A program made the position numbers and the translations under genes. A stretch of 64,000 bases of DNA from Nostoc sp. UHCC 0302. GTDB lineage: Bacteria > Cyanobacteriota > Cyanobacteriia > Cyanobacteriales > Nostocaceae. The notes below the pieces were generated by a model. The model ran no database searches, was not told the origin of the DNA, and saw only the letters and a list, made by a program, of their open reading frames with translations. Shown piece after piece: positions 18,138 through 25,973 of this stretch; positions within the stretch are counted from its first letter, which is position 1; the number at the start of each line of letters is the position of its first letter. The stretch is from contig NZ_CP151099.1 of the NCBI RefSeq assembly GCF_038096175.1, forward strand, positions 1,366,501 to 1,430,500, in the 5' to 3' direction.

Positions 18138-19199
18138 ATGAAAAGTCATAACCCTGCTAATCATTTCAAATTTATGTGGAAGGGACGGCTAGCATTAATA
18201 ATGCTAATTTTGCTAATTTGTCCTTCCGGAGGTAGAAATCTCAAGGCAGTTGGTAACCAACCAGCCGTGAAGTCCTCCAATGCACCTTTACTGCTGGGTC
18301 TATATGCTTCAGACTATCTAGGGACTCAAGGTGTAATTGACAAACAATTGCGTCAAATTGATCAATGGGCTGGTAAACGCCATTCAATCGCTGGATTCTT
18401 TTTTGATATTGAAGACTCGAATCCAGGATACAATATCCCAGTTTCTCTAGAACAGTTACGGCAGAACGGATACACTGCCTTCATCAATCTTAAATCCTCT
18501 CACTTAGCGTCTGAGATTGCCAGAGGAGACTTAGATAAGTCTCTGCAAAAAGTGGCTAAAGCTTATGCCAAATGGACAAGTCGAGGAGAGGGGCGTATGG
18601 CATTTATTGCGCCATTACAAGAGATGAATATTCCCGGTGAGAGGTACAGCAAAGACCCGAAAAACTTCAAGTTGGCATACCAACGCATCTACAAAATATT
18701 TAAAGAAGCAGGTGTGTCTCCAAAAGCAGTGCGTTGGGTGTTTGCGCCGAATGGTTGGAGTGAAAACGACGAACACCGTTTTGAAAACTACTATCCTGGC
18801 AACGAGCAGGTTGACGTCGTTGCTTTCAGTGCATATAACTGGGGATATTGTAGCAATTCCAGTTGGAAACACTGGAGTAACTCTCAAGAAGTGTTTGAGC
18901 CTTATATCAAGCGGATGCGGTCAATGGCTCCCAGCAAACCGATTTTCATTGCTCAAACAGCCACTACAAGTAATACAAAAAATGGTTCTGACCAGGCTGC
19001 TAAAGACCAATGGTTCCGCGACTCCTACACTCAGCTAGCTGGTATGGGTGTACAAGCCATTCTCTACTTCAACATTAATAAAGAGTGCGATTGGTCTGTT
19101 TACAGTCAAAGCGGCGGCAAATCTGCTGGCTATAAAGACGTAGTAGCTAATCCAACTTTTGGTTACTTATCCCCTGCCGATTTGGCAAAGAAGTTATAG
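18138..19199 (+). CDS. GH26-like glycoside hydrolase family protein, possible pseudo-enzyme
   Basis: 353 residues with an N-terminal signal or anchor (about 16-30). The fold reads as a TIM barrel of the beta-mannanase (GH26) type: FIAPLQEMNIPGERY carries the expected acid/base Glu (E162 in EMN), VRWVFAPNGWSEN matches the strand with W-x-x-N, and VDVVAFSAYNWGY the later strand. At the nucleophile strand the sequence is KPIFIAQTATTSN, with Gln (Q273) where GH26 enzymes have Glu. The protein ends with AILYFNINKECDWSVY. Either it is inactive and binds glycan, or another residue serves. The next gene starts 18 bases downstream, so it belongs to the polysaccharide operon. Confidence 0.7.
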   Translation: MKSHNPANHFKFMWKGRLALIMLILLICPSGGRNLKAVGNQPAVKSSNAPLLLGLYASDYLGTQGVIDKQLRQIDQWAGKRHSIAGFFFDIEDSNPGYNIPVSLEQLRQNGYTAFINLKSSHLASEIARGDLDKSLQKVAKAYAKWTSRGEGRMAFIAPLQEMNIPGERYSKDPKNFKLAYQRIYKIFKEAGVSPKAVRWVFAPNGWSENDEHRFENYYPGNEQVDVVAFSAYNWGYCSNSSWKHWSNSQEVFEPYIKRMRSMAPSKPIFIAQTATTSNTKNGSDQAAKDQWFRDSYTQLAGMGVQAILYFNINKECDWSVYSQSGGKSAGYKDVVANPTFGYLSPADLAKKL

Positions 19200-19217
19200 A
19201 TAGCCACAGGAGGGATA

Positions 19218-20738
19218 ATGAGCCTGATTGTGCAATCCATCTTGTATGCAACAACAAATCAGAAGTTGCTGATTTGTCCTAGTAAAGAGATTTGGCAATG
19301 TACCTCCTCTTTAATTATTGCTGCCCCTGATAACTTTAATCCTGATTCACAGTTTCCACTACCAAGACCTAAGCCGGAACCTACTGCTCCTACAGTCACT
19401 CCCGCACCGCCAACACCACCAAAAGCTCCAGTCACTCCAGCACTGCCAATAGTACCAAAACCGCCAGCCACTCCAGCACCGCCAATAGTACCAAAACCGC
19501 CAGTCACTCCAGCACTGCCAATAGTACCAAAACCGCCAGCTACTCAAGAAAAACCTGCTGCTCCTTCTATCAGAACCTCTCCACCGCGATTAACCCAAGA
19601 AAGGGATCAAATTGCTGCCCAACGAGCTTGGAAGTATTTCGATCGCAACTGGAATCCCCAAACAGGTTTAGTAAATTCTGTGGACAATCTGCCGTGGACA
19701 ACTTGGTGGGATCAAGGTAGCGCTCTATTAGGAATTCATGCGGCACGGCAGTTAGGGTTATTGTCGCCAGACCTGTTTCAACAGCGAATGAATACCTTAC
19801 TCAAGACTTTAGAAACACTGCCGCTACCTGCAACTGGATTGCCTAACAAAGCTTACAGTACTCGTACTGCCCAAATGCGCCAACTTAATGACACCCCCGA
19901 TCCCAAGGGGATCAGTGGTTGGTCTGCTCTAGATATGGCGAGATTTTTATTAGGACTACATATTATCCGATCGCATTATCCAGAATATAGCGATCGCATT
20001 AATCGCATTGTCGCTCGTTGGAATTTATCAAAACTCGTCAAAGATGGTTGGTTAAACGGTGGCATTACCGGAACTGGTGGAAAAATTCGGGAAGTACAGG
20101 AAGGACGGTTAGGCTACGAGCAATACGCGGCTCACAGTTTAAAGTTGTGGAACCTTCAGGCTAATAATGCTCTCTCCAATCCCCCAGTCAAGACGGTTCA
20201 GGTAGATGGTATTACTCTGCAAGTCGACGAGCGTAATTTTAAAAACTCTGGAGCTACCAACTACTTGACGAATGACCCTTATCTGCTCTGGGGTTTAGAA
20301 ATAGGTTTGACTGACGCTGTTAAACCTCAAGTCGAGAGTCTTTTGCAAGTGCAAGCACAACGTTTTCAACGTACTGGCATTTTGACTGCTGTCAATGAAG
20401 ATTCTTTAGACCGTCCGCCTTACTTTCTGTATTACAGCATCTACGCCAATGATCAACCTTGGCAAGCAGTTAACACTAGGGGGAAATCCTATCCTCAATT
20501 CAGATTTGTCAGTACTAAGGCGGCATTTTCTTGGTTTGCTCTCATGCCTAATCACCCCTACAGTCAAACACTGCGTAACTTTGCTCAGAATTTGGCTGAT
20601 AAAAATCGTGGCTACCTTTCAGGACGATATGAAAATCAAAAATTAGGTGTTAATGCTTCAGTTGACGTTAATACAAACGCAGTTGTTTTAGAAAGTTTGC
20701 TTTACCAAGCTAGAAACAAACGTCCACTCGCTTTTTAA
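19218..20738 (+). CDS. DUF3131 protein with proline-rich linker
   Basis: 506 residues from an ATG with AGGAGG five bases upstream. No standard signal peptide: the start is only weakly hydrophobic and holds two Cys. Residues 32-42 read LIIAAPDNFNP, nearly the same motif as in the barrel protein, followed by a proline-rich linker (50-125) built from three 12-residue repeats of PVTPALPIVPKP. The DUF3131 domain (about 130-505) has TTWWDQG, SGWSALDMARF, EGRLGYEQYAAH and TAVNEDSLD. Gaps of 18 and 21 bases tie it to the GH26-like and GT2 genes. Given the missing signal peptide, export may depend on the motif or the true N-terminus may differ. Confidence 0.8.
   Translation: MSLIVQSILYATTNQKLLICPSKEIWQCTSSLIIAAPDNFNPDSQFPLPRPKPEPTAPTVTPAPPTPPKAPVTPALPIVPKPPATPAPPIVPKPPVTPALPIVPKPPATQEKPAAPSIRTSPPRLTQERDQIAAQRAWKYFDRNWNPQTGLVNSVDNLPWTTWWDQGSALLGIHAARQLGLLSPDLFQQRMNTLLKTLETLPLPATGLPNKAYSTRTAQMRQLNDTPDPKGISGWSALDMARFLLGLHIIRSHYPEYSDRINRIVARWNLSKLVKDGWLNGGITGTGGKIREVQEGRLGYEQYAAHSLKLWNLQANNALSNPPVKTVQVDGITLQVDERNFKNSGATNYLTNDPYLLWGLEIGLTDAVKPQVESLLQVQAQRFQRTGILTAVNEDSLDRPPYFLYYSIYANDQPWQAVNTRGKSYPQFRFVSTKAAFSWFALMPNHPYSQTLRNFAQNLADKNRGYLSGRYENQKLGVNASVDVNTNAVVLESLLYQARNKRPLAF
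19428..19535 (+). repeat. 36-bp tandem repeat (three copies) coding for the Pro-rich linker
   Basis: Units at 19428-19463, 19464-19499 and 19500-19535, with only a few base differences, followed by a partial fourth. Each encodes 12 residues of type PVTPALPIVPKP. Such repeats change copy number by slippage and so set linker length. Confidence 0.85.
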
Positions 20739-20759
20739 TTTTATTATTTTGGTTTCAAC

Positions 20760-22772
20760 ATGACTTCAGTTTCCCTTGTTGACAATTCATCAACCTTTCC
20801 AGGCAACAGCCGCTCACTCCTTAAAAAAAGAACGCTGCTATTTCGGTACTTGGCAGAAATCAATTTAATTTTTGGAGTCTGGTATTTACAATGGCGCATT
20901 ACCCATTCCGTCAATTTTGATGCTCTGTGGCTTTCTATTCCCTTACTACTAGCAGAAATTTATAGCTATTTCGGTGGGGTAATGTTTGTGATTGGCTTGT
21001 GGCGTCCTTTAGTGCGACAGGTTAAGTCTCTAGACCAGTTGACGCCAGCTATACCCAAATCCGACTGGCCGACAGTAGATATATTTATCACCTGTTATAA
21101 CGAGCCGCCAGAAATTGTGGAAGAAACTGCTAGAGCAGCGTTAGCAATAGATTATCCACCGACAAAGCTACGGGTTTATGTGTTGGATGATGGCAACTCG
21201 CCTGCGATGAGAGAGATGACAGAAAGGTTGTGTATTGAAGATTTGCGATCGCCACAACTACAACAAGAAGCAAATCGGCTTGACGCAGAGCATTCTCGTT
21301 TGTTGGAGCGCTTGAATCAACTAGACAATTTGACACCTAAGACTAAAGCAGCTGAACAATGGCTGCAAGAATTATCCTCAGAACAAGTTCACAGCCTTGA
21401 CCAAACTGCCGGATTTGTCCAAAGTCTGCAAAAGTTGATTCTTTGGTTACATCCTGCTCATCAAAATGTCAGCAATTCTGCTGTACAAACATTAAGCGAT
21501 CGCTTAAAAGACGAAAGACTTGTTTTAGAAACAGCTATTCGTAAAAAAGAACGGGAACTAGTTGAAATCGCTCGTTTTCGCTACATTGCTCGTCCCAAAC
21601 CAGCTGGTGTCGTTCACCATGCGAAAGCAGGTAATCTGAATTACGCGATTTTTTCCGGAGAAACTTCAGGAGAGTTTATTCTCACCCTGGATGCAGACCA
21701 TATTCCCAAACCGCAATTTCTTAAGCGAGTTTTGCCGTATTTCTACACCTATAATCTCTTCGCAGGAAAATATGAGCAGAATCGAATTGCCTTTGTGCAG
21801 ACTCGCCAAGATTTTTACAACCTTCCTCCAGGCGATCCCTTTGGACATCGAGCCAATTTATTTTATGGGCCACTCCAACAGGGTAAAGATGGCATGAATG
21901 CTGCTTTCTATACGGGAACAAATGCCGTATTGAGGCGTGATGCACTGATTAGTGTTGGACTACAACATTTTTCTGATGAGTTTGTCAAAGATGAAAAACG
22001 TTTAGATGAATTTCAATTAGTTGGAGGTGTATCTAGCAACAGTATTACAGAAGATATGAATACAGCTATGCGTCTGCATGGCGCAGGTTGGAAATCTATT
22101 TATCACAATGAACTTTTGGCAGAAGGTTTAGCACCAGATGACCTAAGTTCTACACTTAAGCAGCGGCTACGCTGGGCGCAAGGTACTATCCAAGTACTAA
22201 TTCGAGAGAACCCACTGACAGAGCCAGGATTAAGTTTTTGGCAAAAACTGCACTATTTTAAGACGATGTATAGCTATTTCTCTGGTTTTTCTACTCTGGT
22301 TTTTATTTCTTGCCCAATCATCTATTTTTTCACAGAAATTGTACCAGTGAAAACCTACGGGGCAGATTTTGCTATACATTTTTTTCCAGCTTTTATCCTT
22401 AATCGCTTGACTTTTTTGGCAGCTACTTGGGGTATTCCAGCTAGAGAAGTTTGGCGCTCTGAACAATATGCGATCGCTTTATTTCCCTTATTAATCCAAG
22501 CTGTCATCAGCGTCTTCACTGGACAAAAAATTAACTTCCAAGTAACGCCAAAACAGCGACAATCTGGAATTTATCTGCGGCTAGTTTGGCCTCAATTACT
22601 TGTCTTTGCTCTCACTATTTTAGGAATCTTCTGGAGCCTTTACCGCTTTGCAATTGGTCATCTAAATAATCCTTGGGTTCACTTACTTAATAGCGCCTGG
22701 GCTGTCTACAATTTGTCACTTTTGTGGGCTATCATCCGGGCATCTTTCTGGCAACCTCCGAAGAATGCTTAA
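20760..22772 (+). CDS. Cellulose-synthase-type glycosyltransferase (GT2) without PilZ
   Basis: 670 residues. Membrane segments near 27-46 and 56-81; the GT2 core follows: VDIFITCYNEP, first catalytic Asp in VLDDGNS (D143/D144), DAD (311-313), TED (430-432) and QRLRW (468-472); then about four membrane segments to the end. Between the first Asp and the conserved HHAKAGNLNYA block lies a charged, helix-rich insertion (about 152-272) absent from BcsA, at the position of the plant-conserved region of plant CesA. No PilZ domain follows the last membrane segment. It should polymerise a beta-linked glucan or related polymer from a UDP-sugar and push it through the inner membrane. It is the last gene of the tight group starting at 18138. 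Synthase class is confident; the exact polymer is not known. Confidence 0.88.
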   Translation: MTSVSLVDNSSTFPGNSRSLLKKRTLLFRYLAEINLIFGVWYLQWRITHSVNFDALWLSIPLLLAEIYSYFGGVMFVIGLWRPLVRQVKSLDQLTPAIPKSDWPTVDIFITCYNEPPEIVEETARAALAIDYPPTKLRVYVLDDGNSPAMREMTERLCIEDLRSPQLQQEANRLDAEHSRLLERLNQLDNLTPKTKAAEQWLQELSSEQVHSLDQTAGFVQSLQKLILWLHPAHQNVSNSAVQTLSDRLKDERLVLETAIRKKERELVEIARFRYIARPKPAGVVHHAKAGNLNYAIFSGETSGEFILTLDADHIPKPQFLKRVLPYFYTYNLFAGKYEQNRIAFVQTRQDFYNLPPGDPFGHRANLFYGPLQQGKDGMNAAFYTGTNAVLRRDALISVGLQHFSDEFVKDEKRLDEFQLVGGVSSNSITEDMNTAMRLHGAGWKSIYHNELLAEGLAPDDLSSTLKQRLRWAQGTIQVLIRENPLTEPGLSFWQKLHYFKTMYSYFSGFSTLVFISCPIIYFFTEIVPVKTYGADFAIHFFPAFILNRLTFLAATWGIPAREVWRSEQYAIALFPLLIQAVISVFTGQKINFQVTPKQRQSGIYLRLVWPQLLVFALTILGIFWSLYRFAIGHLNNPWVHLLNSAWAVYNLSLLWAIIRASFWQPPKNA

Positions 22773-22932
22773 TGCTGGGGATTGGGGAAGGTGAGGCCCC
22801 CTCTGGGGAACTCGGGGCCCCCTTTGGGGATTAGGGGCGAAGGGGCAATGGGGATTGGGATATTGGGTATTAAGTTATTTTTCTCCCACTCTTCAAATCT
22901 CTATTCAATGCAATTTACCAACAAAAACTATC
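22773..22932. repeat. G-rich GGGGATTGGGG-type intergenic repeat
   Basis: Runs of GGGG and a GGCCCC/GGGGCC inverted repeat follow the GT2 stop. Similar G-rich runs follow the CruF gene (55563-55590) and the Hsp20 gene (58944-58982). An upstream ATG in this repeat at 22855 is in frame with the deacetylase but is judged not to be its start. Confidence 0.5.
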
Positions 22933-23637
22933 ATGAATAATTCTGATTTCAACAACTATAATCAGCGAACTGTCTTAACAATTTATGCTCATGCTGATGA
23001 TGAAGTATTACCTGCTGCTGGTACTCTAAGTTTAATGTCGAAGTCAGGATGGAATGTTCGCTGTTTAATATTAACAGACGGCAGCCTTTCTAGCTCTTCT
23101 ATTAAGGGTAAACGTCATCAAGAAGCAGAGGCAGCGGGTAAAATCATCGGTGCAGATTATGAGTTTTATGCGCTGGAAGAATGTAATTTTTCAACACAAC
23201 CAGTTATCAAAGTTGTTGAAGAATCGATACAGCGATCGCAACCAGATTTGATCATAACTCACGCACCACAACCTGAAAAATATGGACATCGAGATCATGA
23301 AGTATGTGCAATTGCAGTTTCTAATGTTGCTACCCGCAAAAATATCCCTCTGTGGTATTCAGCACCACCCGTTTTTTTGCGGGGGTTTGAGCCAAACTTT
23401 TTTGTAGATATTACATCTGTAATTGAGGAAAAGATTGCAGCTATCGGTTGCTATGAGTCTGAGTTAAGTAAAGCATTCATGCAACTCGATGCTATTCTCG
23501 TCTTGTCTCGATTTTGGGCGAGAGAATTAGGACAAAAAGATGGCTATTTTGAAGCTTTTGAAATTTCCCGTCAATGGGTTGATGCTAGCTTCTTTGCAGC
23601 GATCGCCAATAGTAAAAAGCAAGTACTACAACAATAA
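22933..23637 (+). CDS. PIG-L (LmbE-type) deacetylase family protein
   Basis: 234 residues from the ATG chosen here; the longer frame from 22855 would read through G-rich repeat DNA. The metal-binding motif appears as AHADDE (19-24, usually AHPDDE), with the second histidine block HRDHE (119-123) and a G-rich strand RCLILTDGS. No signal peptide, so it acts in the cytoplasm. Members remove N-acetyl groups from GlcNAc-containing small molecules or lipids. It sits between the polysaccharide genes and the partner-switching genes; whether it acts on a precursor of that polymer is an inference. Confidence 0.85.
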   Translation: MNNSDFNNYNQRTVLTIYAHADDEVLPAAGTLSLMSKSGWNVRCLILTDGSLSSSSIKGKRHQEAEAAGKIIGADYEFYALEECNFSTQPVIKVVEESIQRSQPDLIITHAPQPEKYGHRDHEVCAIAVSNVATRKNIPLWYSAPPVFLRGFEPNFFVDITSVIEEKIAAIGCYESELSKAFMQLDAILVLSRFWARELGQKDGYFEAFEISRQWVDASFFAAIANSKKQVLQQ

Positions 23638-23745
23638 TAGTTGTATATTCATCGCAGAAATATTGCGATATATCTTGCCGTTTACTTAAGGTAGATGCCA
23701 AAATAGCAATGTATAAATTTATTCAACAAAACAACAGGAGCAAAT

Positions 23746-24072
23746 ATGAGTTTAAAGGTAACAGTACTAGAATTATCTGGAATTTTAGATGGTATTAGAG
23801 GTAATCAGCTACGTCGAGAAGTTAGCGATATTATCGAGAGCGGTTCTGATATCTTATTAATTGACCTGAAAGAAGTAAAATTTGTTGATAGCTCTGGTTT
23901 AGGCGCTTTAGTATCAGCAATGCAAACTGTGCGAAAAGCCGATGCTAAACTATTTGTCTGTTCTGTCAACGATCAGGTCAGGATGTTATTTGAATTGACT
24001 AAATTGGATCGGATTTTTCAAACATTTGCTGACCAAGAGGATTTTAATCGTCAAGTACTTGCAGCACAATAA
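23746..24072 (+). CDS. STAS-domain anti-sigma-factor antagonist (HmpV/SpoIIAA-like)
   Basis: 108 residues, an entire STAS domain, ATG with AGGAG upstream. The phosphorylation site is in FVDSSGLGAL (Ser49 or Ser50). In partner switching the unphosphorylated form captures an RsbW-type kinase; phosphorylation releases it. The matching phosphatase and kinase are encoded within 1.5 kb. The trio resembles HmpV/HmpU/HmpW, which control hormogonium development in Nostoc punctiforme; equivalence here is inferred from gene content, not from alignment. Confidence 0.88.
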   Translation: MSLKVTVLELSGILDGIRGNQLRREVSDIIESGSDILLIDLKEVKFVDSSGLGALVSAMQTVRKADAKLFVCSVNDQVRMLFELTKLDRIFQTFADQEDFNRQVLAAQ

Positions 24073-24138
24073 CTCACTTAAAAATTTCCAATCTAAAATG
24101 ATAAATGTCTTTGGTGAATATATACAAGTTATACTGGA

Positions 24139-25329
24139 TTAACCAAAGTTTACTTTCAGTAAAGACAAATCATCATCATAATTTGCTTTACTACTTAAAG
24201 TCACAATGTGTGCCAATACCTGGTTTAAATGACGTGTATTTTCCTGGCTACAGTTGGTTAATAAATCAATGAAAGCATCGAGTCCCCACATATTACCATC
24301 TGGCTGATTAATTTCGTAAACACCATCGCTAAAGATATATAAAGTGCTGTTTTCTTCAATCTCAAAGGCAGCATCATCAAAGTGAACATCAGGCAAAAAG
24401 CCAATTGGCAAATCCAAAGAGCCTAACTGTTTAACTTGGATTGTTGTGCCAGAGGAACCTGATAGCAGCACCCCTGGTGGATGTCCGGCGTTAGCATATA
24501 TGAGTTGACGTTTCAAGCGGTTATAAACTCCATACCACATTGTGAAGTACTTATCACCGTGGTTTGTCATCTGGAAGGCATGATTAAGTGCTTTTAAGAC
24601 TTCGCTGGGTTGACAAAAATCTGTATTGGGTAGGGATTGCGATCGCAAAACATTAAGCACGGATACAGACAGTAGGGCTGAACCTACCCCATGTCCTGAT
24701 ACATCCAACAGATAAATTGCTAAATTTTCGTCATCGATCCAGTAATAATCAAAGGAATCACCTCCTAGTTGTGTTGAAGGAATAAACAGTGCTTCTACGC
24801 TTACTTCTCCCTCTAACTTTGGAGGCAGCAGAGACTGCACATAATGAGCTGCCTCAGCTAATTCTGCTTCTAAAATTTGCTTTTGCGCTTGCAAATTCTG
24901 ATTAAGTATCTCCAAAACTTGCTTTTGACTTTGTAAATCTTGATTTAGCTGGTGTAACCTTAGCCCTGCCCTGACTCGTGCCTTCAATTCATTCATCTCA
25001 ATTGGCTTAGAGACAAATTCGTCTGCTCCAGCATCAAGTCCTCTAACTCTATCTTCTGCTTCTCCTGGAGTCGCTCCCTTAGCAGTTAGCAGAATAAAAA
25101 AAGTAGTTGCTAAATCGGAATCAGCCTTGATTCGGCGACACACTTCCAGCCCATCTAACTGGGACATCATCCAGTCACAAATAATTAGAGCAGGGCGTAG
25201 CAGTTGTGCTTGGATGATTCCTTCCTCGCCATTACTAGCTACGGTAGTATCATAACCCTGCTTTTCCAGTGTTCTTTTCAGTGCTGCCCTGACGATAGGA
25301 TCGTCATCTATAACCAAGATTTTTAACAT
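24139..25329 (-). CDS. Response regulator with PP2C-type (RsbU/SpoIIE) phosphatase domain
   Basis: 396 residues. An N-terminal receiver (1-120) has DDD at 8-10, phospho-acceptor D52 in ICDWMM and K of SKP near 112. A coiled linker with QxxLEILNQNLQAQKQ repeats spans about 125-165. The PP2C SpoIIE domain (about 180-395) has GGDSFDYYWID, DVSGHGVGSA, IFSDGVYE and NYDDDLSLLKV as metal-binding blocks. It should dephosphorylate the neighbouring STAS protein when its receiver is activated. It is transcribed toward that gene and diverges from the RsbW-like gene, a layout expected for one regulatory module. Confidence 0.9.
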   Translation of the reverse strand: MLKILVIDDDPIVRAALKRTLEKQGYDTTVASNGEEGIIQAQLLRPALIICDWMMSQLDGLEVCRRIKADSDLATTFFILLTAKGATPGEAEDRVRGLDAGADEFVSKPIEMNELKARVRAGLRLHQLNQDLQSQKQVLEILNQNLQAQKQILEAELAEAAHYVQSLLPPKLEGEVSVEALFIPSTQLGGDSFDYYWIDDENLAIYLLDVSGHGVGSALLSVSVLNVLRSQSLPNTDFCQPSEVLKALNHAFQMTNHGDKYFTMWYGVYNRLKRQLIYANAGHPPGVLLSGSSGTTIQVKQLGSLDLPIGFLPDVHFDDAAFEIEENSTLYIFSDGVYEINQPDGNMWGLDAFIDLLTNCSQENTRHLNQVLAHIVTLSSKANYDDDLSLLKVNFG

Positions 25330-25473
25330 AAATTGCCATTGACTAAACAGGATAAAAACTAGTAAGCCATCAAATGCAAATTGCAGTTAATTTAGTTTGT
25401 AATATATGACAAAAACGTTGAAATAAATTAATTTATACATATGGTTTTATCAACATATTATAGTGGCTAAAAA

Positions 25474-25890
25474 GTGAATAATAAACTCTGCCTAAAAATT
25501 AATACAGACTTAGCAGCTTCGCAGGAAGTGTTGTCTTGGTTTGAGCAAATCAACCAACCGCCTATTCCAAATAAAGTGATTTGGTGGCAATGTCAAACCC
25601 TATTGATAGAGGGGTTTGCTAACATTGTTGAACACGCCCATAAAAATTTACCAATCGAAACACAGATTGAGATAGAAGCTGTACGATTAAATGAAAATAT
25701 AGAAATTCGCATTTGGTCTGAAGGAGAAGCGTTTGATCTAGAGCAGCAATTGCGAGAAATATCTGAATTCGAGGATAATGATCAAGAGCGTGGACGTGGG
25801 TTGAAAATCATGTCCGCAATCGCTGATAAGTTAAGTTATGAGCGAGCAGCAGATAATCGTTACTGTTTATTTATTAGTAAATATTATTAA
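25474..25890 (+). CDS. RsbW-like anti-sigma serine kinase (HATPase)
   Basis: 138 residues from GTG. It has a single GHKL ATPase fold: QTLLIEGFANIVEHAHKN is the N-box with the Asn contact, IRIWSEGEAFD replaces the usual D-x-G of the G1 box with S-E-G, and RGRGLKIMSAIADKL is the G2 region. The short length fits stand-alone RsbW/SpoIIAB kinases. The changed G1 box is of note but common in cyanobacterial members. With the STAS and PP2C proteins it forms the third part of a partner switch. No sigma factor gene is nearby, so its other target is not known. Confidence 0.82.
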   Translation: MNNKLCLKINTDLAASQEVLSWFEQINQPPIPNKVIWWQCQTLLIEGFANIVEHAHKNLPIETQIEIEAVRLNENIEIRIWSEGEAFDLEQQLREISEFEDNDQERGRGLKIMSAIADKLSYERAADNRYCLFISKYY

Positions 25891-25973
25891 ATTTAGACCT
25901 GTAAGTCAAAAGTTCAACCTGATAAATCCTTCGCTGAAAGTGCTAAGTGCTGATTCATGAGTTTTATGAGTTC

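Noticed and set aside
19259-19507. 82-codon Gly-rich minus-strand frame
   Set aside because: Antisense of the proline-rich linker repeats; Gly comes from reversed Pro codons.
22855-22932. Upstream start for the PIG-L deacetylase
   Set aside because: The extra 26 residues come from G-rich intergenic repeat DNA; the ATG at 22933 directly precedes the conserved domain.
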